Source: Rhodospirillaceae bacterium (lineage in GTDB: Bacteria > Pseudomonadota > Alphaproteobacteria > SP197). Taken from it: a stretch of DNA of 6,004 nucleotides. Under the pieces are notes generated by a model. The model did not search any database. It was not told where the DNA came from and was given only the letters and a program-made list of their open reading frames with translations. Shown one piece after another: positions 1-6,004 of this stretch. Numbering within the stretch: position 1 is the first letter of the stretch; each line of letters opens with the position of its first letter. The position numbers and the translations under genes are program-made. Location: NCBI GenBank assembly GCA_018700655.1, contig JABIUG010000051.1, forward strand, positions 1 to 6,004, written 5' to 3'.

Positions 1-577
1 CGATTCCGCACATGGCGGCAGGCATGCGGATGCTCCCGGCGCTGTCGGATCCGGTTGCAAGGGTTGTCGTTCCTGATGCCGAGGCTGCGGCCGCACCACC
101 CGAGGATGCTCCGCTGGTAATCTCCGTGTTCCAGGGGTTGCGGGTGACACCGTGGAGGTTCGACGTGCAGGTCCAGGGCCAGACGAATTCGGGGCAGGTG
201 GTCAAGGCATGCACGATCGCGCCGGACCGCATCAGGCGCTCCACGGACGGGTTGGTGTGATCGGCGATGTTGTTCTTGAAGATCAGTGATCCGAAGGTCC
301 GTGGCCGTCCCTTGACGGCGGTGTCTTCCTTCACCGCCAGCGTCAGGCCTTCGAGCTTGCGCAGACGCCCGTCGGTTTTCATGTAACGAGCCTCTGCCTT
401 CCTGGCGGCATCAAGCGCCTCATCGAAGAACGTATAAGCCAGTGCGTTGACGACCGGCTCCACCGCTTCGGCACGTTTGATCTGTTCCAAAAGCAGGTCC
501 ACCGGCGAAAGCTCCCGCGCACGGAAGAGATCGAGCGCCCTGGTCGCGGACAGATAACAAAGGTCGAGATCGATCAT
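1..577 (-). CDS. Amidase-signature family enzyme, N-terminal part (3' end outside window)
   Basis: This is a Ser-cisSer-Lys amidase-signature enzyme, which hydrolyses a C-N bond of an amide; the substrate cannot be read from the sequence. The frame is open from the ATG at 577 to the window edge, giving 192 residues of a family usually about 450-500 long. All three catalytic residues are visible. Lys83 is in AVKED, the cis-Ser is Ser158 in SGASSGG, and the nucleophile is Ser182 in AGSIRMP. The Ser-Ser spacing of 24 matches the family (Ser217/Ser241 in FAAH). The supporting NPWN block is at 147-150. The Ser182 context reads SDSAGSIRMP where the common form is SDIGGSIRIP. It begins 40 bp after the acr3 stop on the same strand, so it could be the last gene of the ars transcript. 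The upstream Shine-Dalgarno is poor (GAG in CAGAGCC, about 10 nt before the ATG). Being a real amidase is near certain; its specificity and any link to arsenic are open. Confidence 0.93.
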   Translation of the reverse strand, partial: MIDLDLCYLSATRALDLFRARELSPVDLLLEQIKRAEAVEPVVNALAYTFFDEALDAARKAEARYMKTDGRLRKLEGLTLAVKEDTAVKGRPRTFGSLIFKNNIADHTNPSVERLMRSGAIVHALTTCPEFVWPWTCTSNLHGVTRNPWNTEITSGASSGGAAAASASGTTTLATGSDSAGSIRMPAAMCGI

Positions 578-617
578 GGTTGGGGCTCTGTTTTCAGTGG
601 CGAACGGGCGGGTTGGG

Positions 618-1625
618 TCAGGTGAACTTTAGCCGGGTCCGGTTCGCAAAGGCCACCAGGGAAAGCATGACCGGGACTTCAACCAGCACACCAACGACCG
701 TCGCCAGTGCCGCACCGGAGTTAAGGCCGAACAGGCTGATGGCGACCGCAACGGCAAGTTCGAAGAAGTTCGAGGTGCCGATCAGTGCGTAGGGTGCGGC
801 AATCCGGTGGGGGACACGCAGCGCATAGGCAGCCGCATAGGCCAGGATGAAGATGCCATAGCTCTGGATCAGGATCGGCGTCGCGATCAGTGCGATGACC
901 AGCGGCCGATCAAGGAAAACCTGGCCCTGAAGCCCGAACAGGATCACAACCGTCGCGATCAGTCCGGCGATGGAAAGGGGCTTGATGCGATCGCGAAACG
1001 CGTCGATCCGCACGGCGTCACCAAGACGCGCGCGCGTCAAAAGGCCGGCACCCAGAGGCAGAGCAACAAACAGCACAACAGAAATGACCAGTGTTTCCCA
1101 TGGCACCGCGATATCGGTGACACCCAGCAGGAAGGCCACGATCGGTGCGAAGGCAAAGACCATGACGACGTCGTTTACGGAAACCTGGAGGAGCGTGTAA
1201 CCCTCGTCGCCACGGGTCAGTTGCGACCAGACAAAGACCATCGCGGTGCAGGGTGCTGCGCCTATAAGGATAAGGCCTGCGATGTACTGTTGTGCATCTT
1301 CCGGCGCGATCAGCGGTGCAAACACGACCTCGAAAAAGAGCACCGCAAGGGCAGCCATGGTGAAGGGTTTGATCAGCCAGTTGACCACCAGGGTGATCGT
1401 CAGGCCCTTGGGCTGTTTGACAGCTCCCTTGAGCGCATGCAGATCGACGCCGATCATCATCGGGAAAACCATCGCCCAGATCAGGACCGCAACCACGAGA
1501 TTGACCCGCGCGATTTCGGCTGCGGCAATCAGTTCCACGATGCCGGGTGCGATGCTGCCCAGGACAATTCCGAACGCCATTGCCAGGGCGATCCAGATAC
1601 TGAGATAACGCTCGAAGATACTCAT
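618..1625 (-). CDS. acr3: Arsenite efflux permease Acr3 (BASS/ACR3 family)
   Basis: Inner-membrane carrier that expels arsenite, As(OH)3/H2AsO3-, driven by the proton motive force. The protein is 335 residues, normal for bacterial Acr3, with about ten hydrophobic segments. Family hallmarks are present. These are the early VFPMMIGVDL segment (53-62), the conserved cysteine Cys126 in GAAPCTAMVFVWS, QVSVNDVVM (147-155), GTSNFFELAVA (283-293), and the late-helix glutamate Glu316 in VLVEVPVML. By family knowledge that Cys/Glu pair is essential for transport. I place the start at the ATG at 1625, which begins MSIFERYLSIW, the usual Acr3 N-terminus. An upstream in-frame ATG at 1712 would add 29 non-family residues read out of frame through the arsJ end. 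The chosen start has a good Shine-Dalgarno (AGGGG, 7 nt away) and overlaps the arsJ stop as ATGA, implying translational coupling. Confidence 0.95.
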   Translation of the reverse strand: MSIFERYLSIWIALAMAFGIVLGSIAPGIVELIAAAEIARVNLVVAVLIWAMVFPMMIGVDLHALKGAVKQPKGLTITLVVNWLIKPFTMAALAVLFFEVVFAPLIAPEDAQQYIAGLILIGAAPCTAMVFVWSQLTRGDEGYTLLQVSVNDVVMVFAFAPIVAFLLGVTDIAVPWETLVISVVLFVALPLGAGLLTRARLGDAVRIDAFRDRIKPLSIAGLIATVVILFGLQGQVFLDRPLVIALIATPILIQSYGIFILAYAAAYALRVPHRIAAPYALIGTSNFFELAVAVAISLFGLNSGAALATVVGVLVEVPVMLSLVAFANRTRLKFT

Positions 1626-2887
1626 GCAGCGGCCCCTGAGGTTTGGTGCGGCTTCAGCTTTCCTGAGGCAAGCGTACTGATTCCCACCATGGCAGCAGCA
1701 GTGCCAAGGCAAAGGGCAAGCCCGCCCAGCTCATAGGTGAGCCCCGACAGCACGGTGCCGAGCAGGCGCCCGCCGGCATTGGCCATGTAGTAGAAGCCGA
1801 CATCCATGGTGACGCGTTCATCCCGTGTGAAAGCAAGGATCAGGTAGGAATGGAGTGAAGAGTTGATAGCAAAGAGCCCGCCAAAAACGAAGAGCCCCAC
1901 CACCAGCGTTACGGTCAGCCAGAGCGTTGCTGCCGGCGCGACGATCGCCGCTGCGGCGAGCCCGGCGGGCACGACAAACAGCATGGCGGCCCAGCGCCGG
2001 GCTTCACCGATCAACTCGCTCTCGGGGCGTTCGCCGGCCCGGAGGAGGCACGGGGCAATGGCCTGAACCGCGCCGTAGAACATGATCCAGAGCGCCATGA
2101 AGCCGCCGACCATGAAGAAAGCGGCTCGATCGCCTTCCGCGGAACCATCTGACAGGACGGCGTAGAAATAGATCGGAATGGCGACGACAAACCACACGTC
2201 CCGGGCGCCGAACAGGAAAACGCGGGCCAGCGAGAGCCAGTTGATGTTGGCAGAGCGCGAGAAGACTTCCGTGAACTTTGCATCACGGCGCCCTTTGGGC
2301 AGACCCGACGGCATGACGATCACGACGGCAACAAGGATCACCGCCAGCACCAGCGCCATGGCCAGCACCGCCCAGAAGAAACCAACGGTCGCAAGCAGTG
2401 CCGCGCCGAGCAGGAAACCAAGCCCCTTCACCGCGTTCTTGGAACCGGTGAGCATCGCGACCCAGCGGAACAGGCCGCCGCTTTCCTTGGGCGCGAGCAG
2501 TTTGACGGCCGATTTCGACGACATCTTTGCCAGATCCTTGGCGACGCCGGATGTTCCCTGGACCGTCATCACAAAAACCACCGACAGTGTCAGCGTCCAG
2601 CCGGGCTCAAGCTGCGACAACGCAATAAGTGCTGCGACCTGAAGGCCGAGCCCGGCATAGAGCGTGGAGGTCAGTCCGAAGCGTGCCGCGATCCAGCCGG
2701 CCGAAAGGTTCGTCACCATGCCTGCCACTTCGTAGAGTACGAAAAGGTAGGCAAGCTCGAGCGGTGTGAAACCGAGAGCGTGAAAGTGGAGCAAAACCAG
2801 CATACGCAGGGCGCCATCGGTCAGCATGAACGCCCAATAGGCAGCCGTCACCGCGATATAGGCGGAGAGACCGCTGGGTCGGCTCAC
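1622..2887 (-). CDS. arsJ: Organoarsenical efflux MFS transporter ArsJ
   Basis: Major-facilitator permease that exports 1-arseno-3-phosphoglycerate, the product made by the partner GAPDH from glyceraldehyde-3-phosphate and arsenate. The ester hydrolyses outside, so the pair acts as an As(V) efflux route. The 421-residue protein has about 12 hydrophobic segments. ArsJ-typical blocks are AYWAFMLTDGALRML (16-30), the cytoplasmic-loop motif GVAKDLAKMSSKSAVKLLAP (114-133), GSKNAVKGLGF (148-158), FLFGARDVWFVV (224-235) and YYMANAGGRLLGT (366-378). The start is taken as GTG at 2887, because this places the conserved AYWAF segment near residue 16 and no in-frame ATG lies close upstream. The open frame continues to an ATG at 3160, but those extra 91 residues are Arg-rich, cover the GAPDH gene out of frame and are not ArsJ-like. 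The GTG overlaps the GAPDH stop as GTGA; the arsJ stop overlaps the acr3 start as ATGA. Confidence 0.94.
   Translation of the reverse strand: MSRPSGLSAYIAVTAAYWAFMLTDGALRMLVLLHFHALGFTPLELAYLFVLYEVAGMVTNLSAGWIAARFGLTSTLYAGLGLQVAALIALSQLEPGWTLTLSVVFVMTVQGTSGVAKDLAKMSSKSAVKLLAPKESGGLFRWVAMLTGSKNAVKGLGFLLGAALLATVGFFWAVLAMALVLAVILVAVVIVMPSGLPKGRRDAKFTEVFSRSANINWLSLARVFLFGARDVWFVVAIPIYFYAVLSDGSAEGDRAAFFMVGGFMALWIMFYGAVQAIAPCLLRAGERPESELIGEARRWAAMLFVVPAGLAAAAIVAPAATLWLTVTLVVGLFVFGGLFAINSSLHSYLILAFTRDERVTMDVGFYYMANAGGRLLGTVLSGLTYELGGLALCLGTAAAMVGISTLASGKLKPHQTSGAAA
1633..1637 (-). promoter_or_regulatory. Shine-Dalgarno site that sets the acr3 start
   Basis: AGGGG on the minus strand sits 7 nt before the ATG at 1625, within the last codons of arsJ. 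It is the best ribosome-binding site in the operon and supports the start at 1625 over the upstream in-frame ATG at 1712. Confidence 0.6.
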
Positions 2888-3882
2888 AGGCGCTGCCCGA
2901 CCATCAATGCGACATCGACCAGCCTGTGCGCGTAACCCATCTCGTTGTCGTACCAGACATAGACCTTCACCTGCGTGCCGTTCACCACCATGGTCGATGG
3001 CGCATCGACGATGCCCGATCGGGTGTCGTTGGTGTAGTCGGCCGAGACCAGCGGGCGTTCCTCGTAACCCAGGATGCCTCTGAGTGGACCGTCCGCTGCC
3101 GTTTTGAAGAGTGCGTTGACTTCTTTGGCTGTGGTCGCGCGTTCGACCTCGAAGACGCAATCGGTGAGCGATGCGTTCAGCAGCGGCACGCGCACGGCAT
3201 GGCCGTTCAGCTTACCCGTGAGTTCGGGGTAGATCAGCGTGATCGCAGTGGCGCTGCCGGTTGTCGTGGGGATCAGTGAATTGAGCGCGGAGCGTGCCCG
3301 ACGCAGATCTTTTGCCGGACGGTCCACGAGGGTCTGGGTGTTGGTGACGTCGTGGATTGTGGTGATGGAGCCATGGCGGATGCCTATTGCCTCGTGAATG
3401 ACCTTCACGACAGGCGCCAGGCAGTTTGTCGTGCAGCTTGCCGCTGTGACGATCCGGTGTTGCGCGGGATCGTAGATGTCATGATTGATGCCATAGACGA
3501 TATTGGCCGTGTCGCCGTCCTTCACGGGTGCAGAGACCACGACCTTCTTCACACCCGCGGCGAAATAGGGCGCCAGTGCCTGCTCGCTCTTGAAGACGCC
3601 GGTGCAGTCGATCACGACATCGACGCCGTCAAGTGGCAGGCCGGTGATCTCGGTCCCGTCGTGGACGGGCAGGCGGGTGCCGTCGATGGTGACCGAGGAG
3701 TCGTCATGGGAAATGTCGGCCGCCCAACGGCCGTGTACGGAATCGAACTCCAGCAGATGGCCATGCATCGCGGGATCACCAACGGCGTCGTTGATCCAGG
3801 CAAGGTTTGCACCGCGTTCCAGCAGTGGGCGCAGCGCCAGTTTGCCTATACGGCCAAGGCCATTGAGCGCGTAGGTGGTCAT
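2884..3882 (-). CDS. gap: ArsJ-associated glyceraldehyde-3-phosphate dehydrogenase
   Basis: Cytosolic NAD-dependent GAPDH that, in ars operons with arsJ, takes arsenate in place of phosphate and makes 1-arseno-3-phosphoglycerate for export by ArsJ. The 332-residue length is normal. The N-terminal NAD-binding fold opens with NGLGRIGK (7-14) and has Asn31-Asp32. The catalytic site is ASCTTNCLAP with Cys150, and the assisting His177 is in HDVTNTQ. The phosphate-site segments KDLRRARSALNSLIPTTTGSA (191-211) and VRVP (230-233) are present, as is WYDNEMGY near the end (310-317). It departs from the glycolytic consensus at several places: NGFGRIGR, HxYTxDQ and YDNEWGYSNR read here NGLGRIGK, HDVTNTQ and YDNEMGYAHR. 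Its position directly before arsJ, with a 4-bp overlap, decides the assignment to arsenate detoxification over central glycolysis. The ATG start at 3882 has only a weak GGA-type ribosome site. Confidence 0.94.
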   Translation of the reverse strand: MTTYALNGLGRIGKLALRPLLERGANLAWINDAVGDPAMHGHLLEFDSVHGRWAADISHDDSSVTIDGTRLPVHDGTEITGLPLDGVDVVIDCTGVFKSEQALAPYFAAGVKKVVVSAPVKDGDTANIVYGINHDIYDPAQHRIVTAASCTTNCLAPVVKVIHEAIGIRHGSITTIHDVTNTQTLVDRPAKDLRRARSALNSLIPTTTGSATAITLIYPELTGKLNGHAVRVPLLNASLTDCVFEVERATTAKEVNALFKTAADGPLRGILGYEERPLVSADYTNDTRSGIVDAPSTMVVNGTQVKVYVWYDNEMGYAHRLVDVALMVGQRL

Positions 3883-3925
3883 GACGCCGTTTCCATGGAG
3901 GGTTCTAGAGTGAACGTGTGAATCC

Positions 3926-3948
3926 GCTCTATTTCATAGAGTTAGAGC
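3926..3948. repeat. Overlapping short inverted repeats, possible operator
   Basis: CTCTAT (3927-3932) and ATAGAG (3936-3941) form a perfect 6-bp dyad around TTC. The same left arm also pairs in a longer-range dyad: GCTCTA (3926-3931) with TAGAGC (3943-3948). The two pairings share the left arm, so as RNA they would be mutually exclusive. The site lies 44-66 bp upstream of the GAPDH ATG, a sensible place for an operator or for the leader of the transcript. The binding protein, if any, is unknown. Confidence 0.4.
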
Positions 3949-3955
3949 AACTTCA

Positions 3956-3996
3956 CCTGATCAGATTGGATCCCTTCGCGGCCCATTCTGATCAGG
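3956..3996. repeat. Inverted repeat with twin CTGATCAG palindromes
   Basis: CCTGATCAGA at 3956-3965 is the exact reverse complement of TCTGATCAGG at 3987-3996. Past one mismatch the arms continue for three more pairs and a possible G-U pair, leaving an 11-nt loop at 3971-3981. Each arm also contains the self-palindrome CTGATCAG (3957-3964 and 3988-3995). The two copies are 31 bp apart, close to three DNA helical turns. This fits either two operator sites on one DNA face or an RNA hairpin at the end of the upstream hydrolase message. No T-run follows on the minus strand, so an ordinary intrinsic terminator is unlikely. Confidence 0.6.
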
Positions 3997-4017
3997 ATCT
4001 GCTCTGGATGCTCGCCA

Positions 4018-6004
4018 TCAGACAAGATCGCGATCGATTTCCTTAATCCAGTTTCGTGACGAAATCATTGCATCACCATGCCATGCATCGACGCTGACCT
4101 CATGGATGAAGTGCGTTGCCGTGCTCCACTGGCGGCAGTTCATGGCGACACGGATTTCCCAGTCTCCGCGTTTCATGCCGATGGTCTGGTCATACTGTAT
4201 GCTGGCACAAAGTGGATCGTCGTCATGAATCGCCATGCGCCGTTCCATGGTGTGGGAAAGTTCCGTGCCGATGGGGTCGATGCGATAGGTCCCCTCGATA
4301 CCGAAAAACCCACCTTCACCGGTCATCAGACTGGTGACCTCGCCGGTGACCTTGTCGCGGCTCATGGTGCGATGGAAGCTCCCCGGTGCAACCGATGTTA
4401 CCGGCACATCCGGCGCTGTTTCCGGTTCGGCAAAGGCCGGTAGATCAGCGTCTTGCGGGCGTGGCTCGCGCACCGGCAAAACAAGGGCCGCCGTTCCCGT
4501 GGTCAGGTTAAGCGTTGCCGCTTCAGGCGAGGGCCAGACCAGCGGCCAGTAGCAGGTCGAAAGCCCAAGGCGCAGACGATGGCCGGCCGGGAAGGCCTGG
4601 GCAATGTCATTGAGTTGCACACGGACATTGTAGCGCTGGCCTGGTTCGAGTGGTTCCGGGTTCTCGTGGCTGTCGCGATGCGTGAGGTTGAGCACGCCAT
4701 AGGTCACCAGCGTCGAAGCACCATCGGGCGCGACATCGCACAGGCGTGCGGCGAGTTGGGCGACCGGTTTGTCGCTGGCAAGTTCCAGTTCGATGACCGG
4801 GGCACCGAGCAGTTCCAGACGTTCGGTAAGTGGCACGGTCTCAAAGCACAGGCTGCGGCCGTCCTCGGAGCTCTGGTCCAGGGCAAGTTCTCCGGCCAGG
4901 CCGAAGCTGGACCATTCCTCGCCGTCCATGCCGGTGGAGGCAGGCGAGCGGAAGACGCGTCTGCCGGGTTCTCCCGGCGTGTCCTGCAGGGTGTTGTCGC
5001 CATGAAGATGGAGTGTCTTGTGTTGGATATCTGACGAAGGCCACGGGTCTTCGGAGACCCATCGGCCGGGCCGTTCGGCATAATTGACAGCGGGTGCCAC
5101 GCTCTCCTGCATCCAGACGCGATAGACCGGCTCGTGGTCGATGCCGGTGTCGCGGTCTTTCAGCCACCGATCCCACCAGCGCAAGGCATCCTGAAGGAAC
5201 CCGATGGCCGGGCCCGGCGTGCCGTCATGGGGATAGACATGCGCCCAGGGGCCGACCACGCCACGGCGCGGTCCCTTCAGGCCTGCCATGAGGCGTGAAA
5301 TAACGTTGGAGTACCCATCCGACCATCCGGTGATGGCATAAACCGGCACCTGGATCGCATCGTAGTTCTCGCAGACCGAACCGTGCTCCCAATAGACATC
5401 ACGCCGCTGGTGTTCCAGCCAGGTCAGCGCCCAGGGTTCGTCTGCTGCAAGGCGTTCCTTCCACATATCGAGCCAACACTCACCCACAATCAGGGGGTCA
5501 GGGGGACGGGTGTTGAAAGTCAGCATGGTCGCCGACCATGTCAGATTCTCGTTGAGCAGGCAGCCACCCATGAAATGAATGTCGTCGGCATAACGGTCAT
5601 CAGTGGCTGCAACCGCGATGATCGCCTTCAAGGCCGGGGGCTGCAGGGACGCGACCTGGAGCGAATTGAAGCCGCCCCAGGATTTCCCCATCATCCCGAC
5701 CTTGCCGTCACACCAGGGTTGTTCGGCGATCCAGGCTATGACCTCGAGTGCATCGCTGAGTTCGGGTTCAGCAAGATATTCGTCGCGAAGAATACCATCG
5801 GATTCGCCAGAGCCGCGGATATCGACGCGCAGGCAGGCATAGCCGTGGCCCGCGAAATAGCGGTGCATGGGTTCGTCCCGGTTCCGTGTGAGGTCGCGCT
5901 TGCGATAGGGGATGTATTCCAGAATGGCCGGAACGGGGTGGGTTTCAGCGTCGTCGGGCATCCAGATGCGCGCCGAGAGGCGCGTGCCGTCGGCCATCGT
6001 GATC
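4018..6004 (-). CDS. CocE/NonD-type alpha/beta-hydrolase (S15/PepX family), 5' end probably outside window
   Basis: This is a serine hydrolase related to cocaine esterase CocE and X-Pro dipeptidyl-peptidase; the family cleaves esters or amides, and the substrate here cannot be read. Numbered from the ATG at 5997 there are 659 residues. The alpha/beta-hydrolase part spans about 1-280. The nucleophile is Ser106 in GKSWGGF, the acid Asp227 in GWSDGYSN, and the histidine His253 in GPWAH; RGSGES is at 61-66. A PepX_C-like beta-rich domain follows from about 310 to 510 (PAGHRLRLGLS at 470-480). The last 120 or so residues lie beyond the usual PepX_C end and are not a domain I recognise. The frame stays open past 5997 to the window edge (reading Ile-Thr before the Met). 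Relatives usually have a few residues before MADGTRL, so the true start is probably just beyond. No signal peptide can be judged. It ends 135 bp before the ars operon on the same strand. Confidence 0.9.
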   Translation of the reverse strand, partial: ITMADGTRLSARIWMPDDAETHPVPAILEYIPYRKRDLTRNRDEPMHRYFAGHGYACLRVDIRGSGESDGILRDEYLAEPELSDALEVIAWIAEQPWCDGKVGMMGKSWGGFNSLQVASLQPPALKAIIAVAATDDRYADDIHFMGGCLLNENLTWSATMLTFNTRPPDPLIVGECWLDMWKERLAADEPWALTWLEHQRRDVYWEHGSVCENYDAIQVPVYAITGWSDGYSNVISRLMAGLKGPRRGVVGPWAHVYPHDGTPGPAIGFLQDALRWWDRWLKDRDTGIDHEPVYRVWMQESVAPAVNYAERPGRWVSEDPWPSSDIQHKTLHLHGDNTLQDTPGEPGRRVFRSPASTGMDGEEWSSFGLAGELALDQSSEDGRSLCFETVPLTERLELLGAPVIELELASDKPVAQLAARLCDVAPDGASTLVTYGVLNLTHRDSHENPEPLEPGQRYNVRVQLNDIAQAFPAGHRLRLGLSTCYWPLVWPSPEAATLNLTTGTAALVLPVREPRPQDADLPAFAEPETAPDVPVTSVAPGSFHRTMSRDKVTGEVTSLMTGEGGFFGIEGTYRIDPIGTELSHTMERRMAIHDDDPLCASIQYDQTIGMKRGDWEIRVAMNCRQWSTATHFIHEVSVDAWHGDAMISSRNWIKEIDRDLV

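Larger units (their letters stand above)
3883..4017 (-). promoter_or_regulatory. Intergenic region upstream of the ars operon; probable promoter/operator region
   Basis: This 135-bp gap separates the end of the CocE-type hydrolase from the GAPDH start and is the only sizeable noncoding stretch in the window. It holds two inverted-repeat structures (3926-3948 and 3956-3996, listed separately), as expected of a regulated promoter. I could not find a convincing sigma-70 -35/-10 pair on the minus strand. A TTGCTC hexamer lies at 3951-3946 and TATGAA at 3938-3933, but they are too close together to form a standard promoter. The regulatory role is inferred from position (first gap before a tightly coupled operon) and from the dyads. 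No recognised ArsR box was identified. Confidence 0.5.

Noticed and set aside
12..260. Open frame of 82 codons on the plus strand
   Set aside because: It lies opposite the amidase-signature motif; the minus-strand reading has all three catalytic residues, so this is a shadow.
807..1736. 309-codon open frame on the plus strand opposite acr3
   Set aside because: It is antisense to a clear Acr3, its translation is rich in Asp, Arg, Gln and His with no recognisable domain, and it arises from codon bias of the GC-rich minus-strand gene.
2888..3160. N-terminal extension of arsJ to the ATG at 3160
   Set aside because: The 91 extra residues are low-hydrophobicity, Arg-rich and overlap GAPDH out of frame; the GTG at 2887 gives a normal ArsJ N-terminus.
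3879..3896. Five-codon mini-ORF (Met-Glu-Thr-Ala-Ser-stop) whose stop overlaps the GAPDH ATG
   Set aside because: The overlap is neat, but there is no ribosome site before it and such short frames are common by chance.
3352..3921. 189-codon open frame on the plus strand opposite GAPDH
   Set aside because: Antisense shadow of a gene with intact catalytic motifs; no family resemblance and no good ribosome site.
3956..3996. Intrinsic terminator for the upstream hydrolase
   Set aside because: The stem is strong enough, but no T-run follows on the minus strand and the stem is not especially GC-rich; kept only as an inverted repeat.
3959..4035. Cluster of six GATC sites as a methylation-controlled element
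   Set aside because: Two come from the CTGATCAG palindromes and two lie in hydrolase codons; Dam methylation is not typical of alphaproteobacteria, so no function is supported.

Overview
The window carries a compact arsenic-resistance operon on the minus strand, flanked by two hydrolase genes on the same strand that run off the window ends. Base composition is GC-rich (judged by eye) and genes are tightly packed with overlapping stops and starts. The protein flavour (CocE/NonD hydrolase with a C-terminal extension, amidase-signature enzyme, ArsJ/GAPDH pair) suggests an alphaproteobacterium, perhaps of the Hyphomicrobiales or Rhodospirillales type. That assignment is an inference from style, not from a marker gene.

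Layout, in minus-strand transcription order (right to left). (1) 6004-4018: a large CocE/NonD-type alpha/beta-hydrolase (S15/PepX family) whose 5' end probably lies outside the window. (2) 4017-3883: a 135-bp intergenic region with two nested dyad structures, the only sizeable noncoding stretch and the best place for the ars promoter/operator. (3) 3882-2884: the ArsJ-associated glyceraldehyde-3-phosphate dehydrogenase. (4) 2887-1622: ArsJ, the major-facilitator exporter of organoarsenical. (5) 1625-618: Acr3, the arsenite efflux permease. (6) 577-1: the N-terminal 192 residues of an amidase-signature enzyme, cut by the left end of the window.

How they work together: the dehydrogenase uses arsenate in place of phosphate to make the unstable 1-arseno-3-phosphoglycerate. 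ArsJ exports it, and it falls apart outside to release arsenate. Acr3 exports arsenite. The cluster thus covers both oxidation states without needing an arsenate reductase for the As(V) arm. GAPDH-ArsJ (GTGA) and ArsJ-Acr3 (ATGA) each overlap by 4 bp, so the three proteins are probably translationally coupled. No arsR regulator or arsC reductase is visible. The amidase starts 40 bp after acr3 and may share the transcript, but no role in arsenic handling is known to me. No RNA genes, CRISPR arrays, insertion sequences or convincing intrinsic terminators were seen.

The system is a recognisable one (GAPDH/ArsJ plus Acr3), not a new one. The less explained parts are the dyad-rich intergenic region and the two flanking hydrolases.
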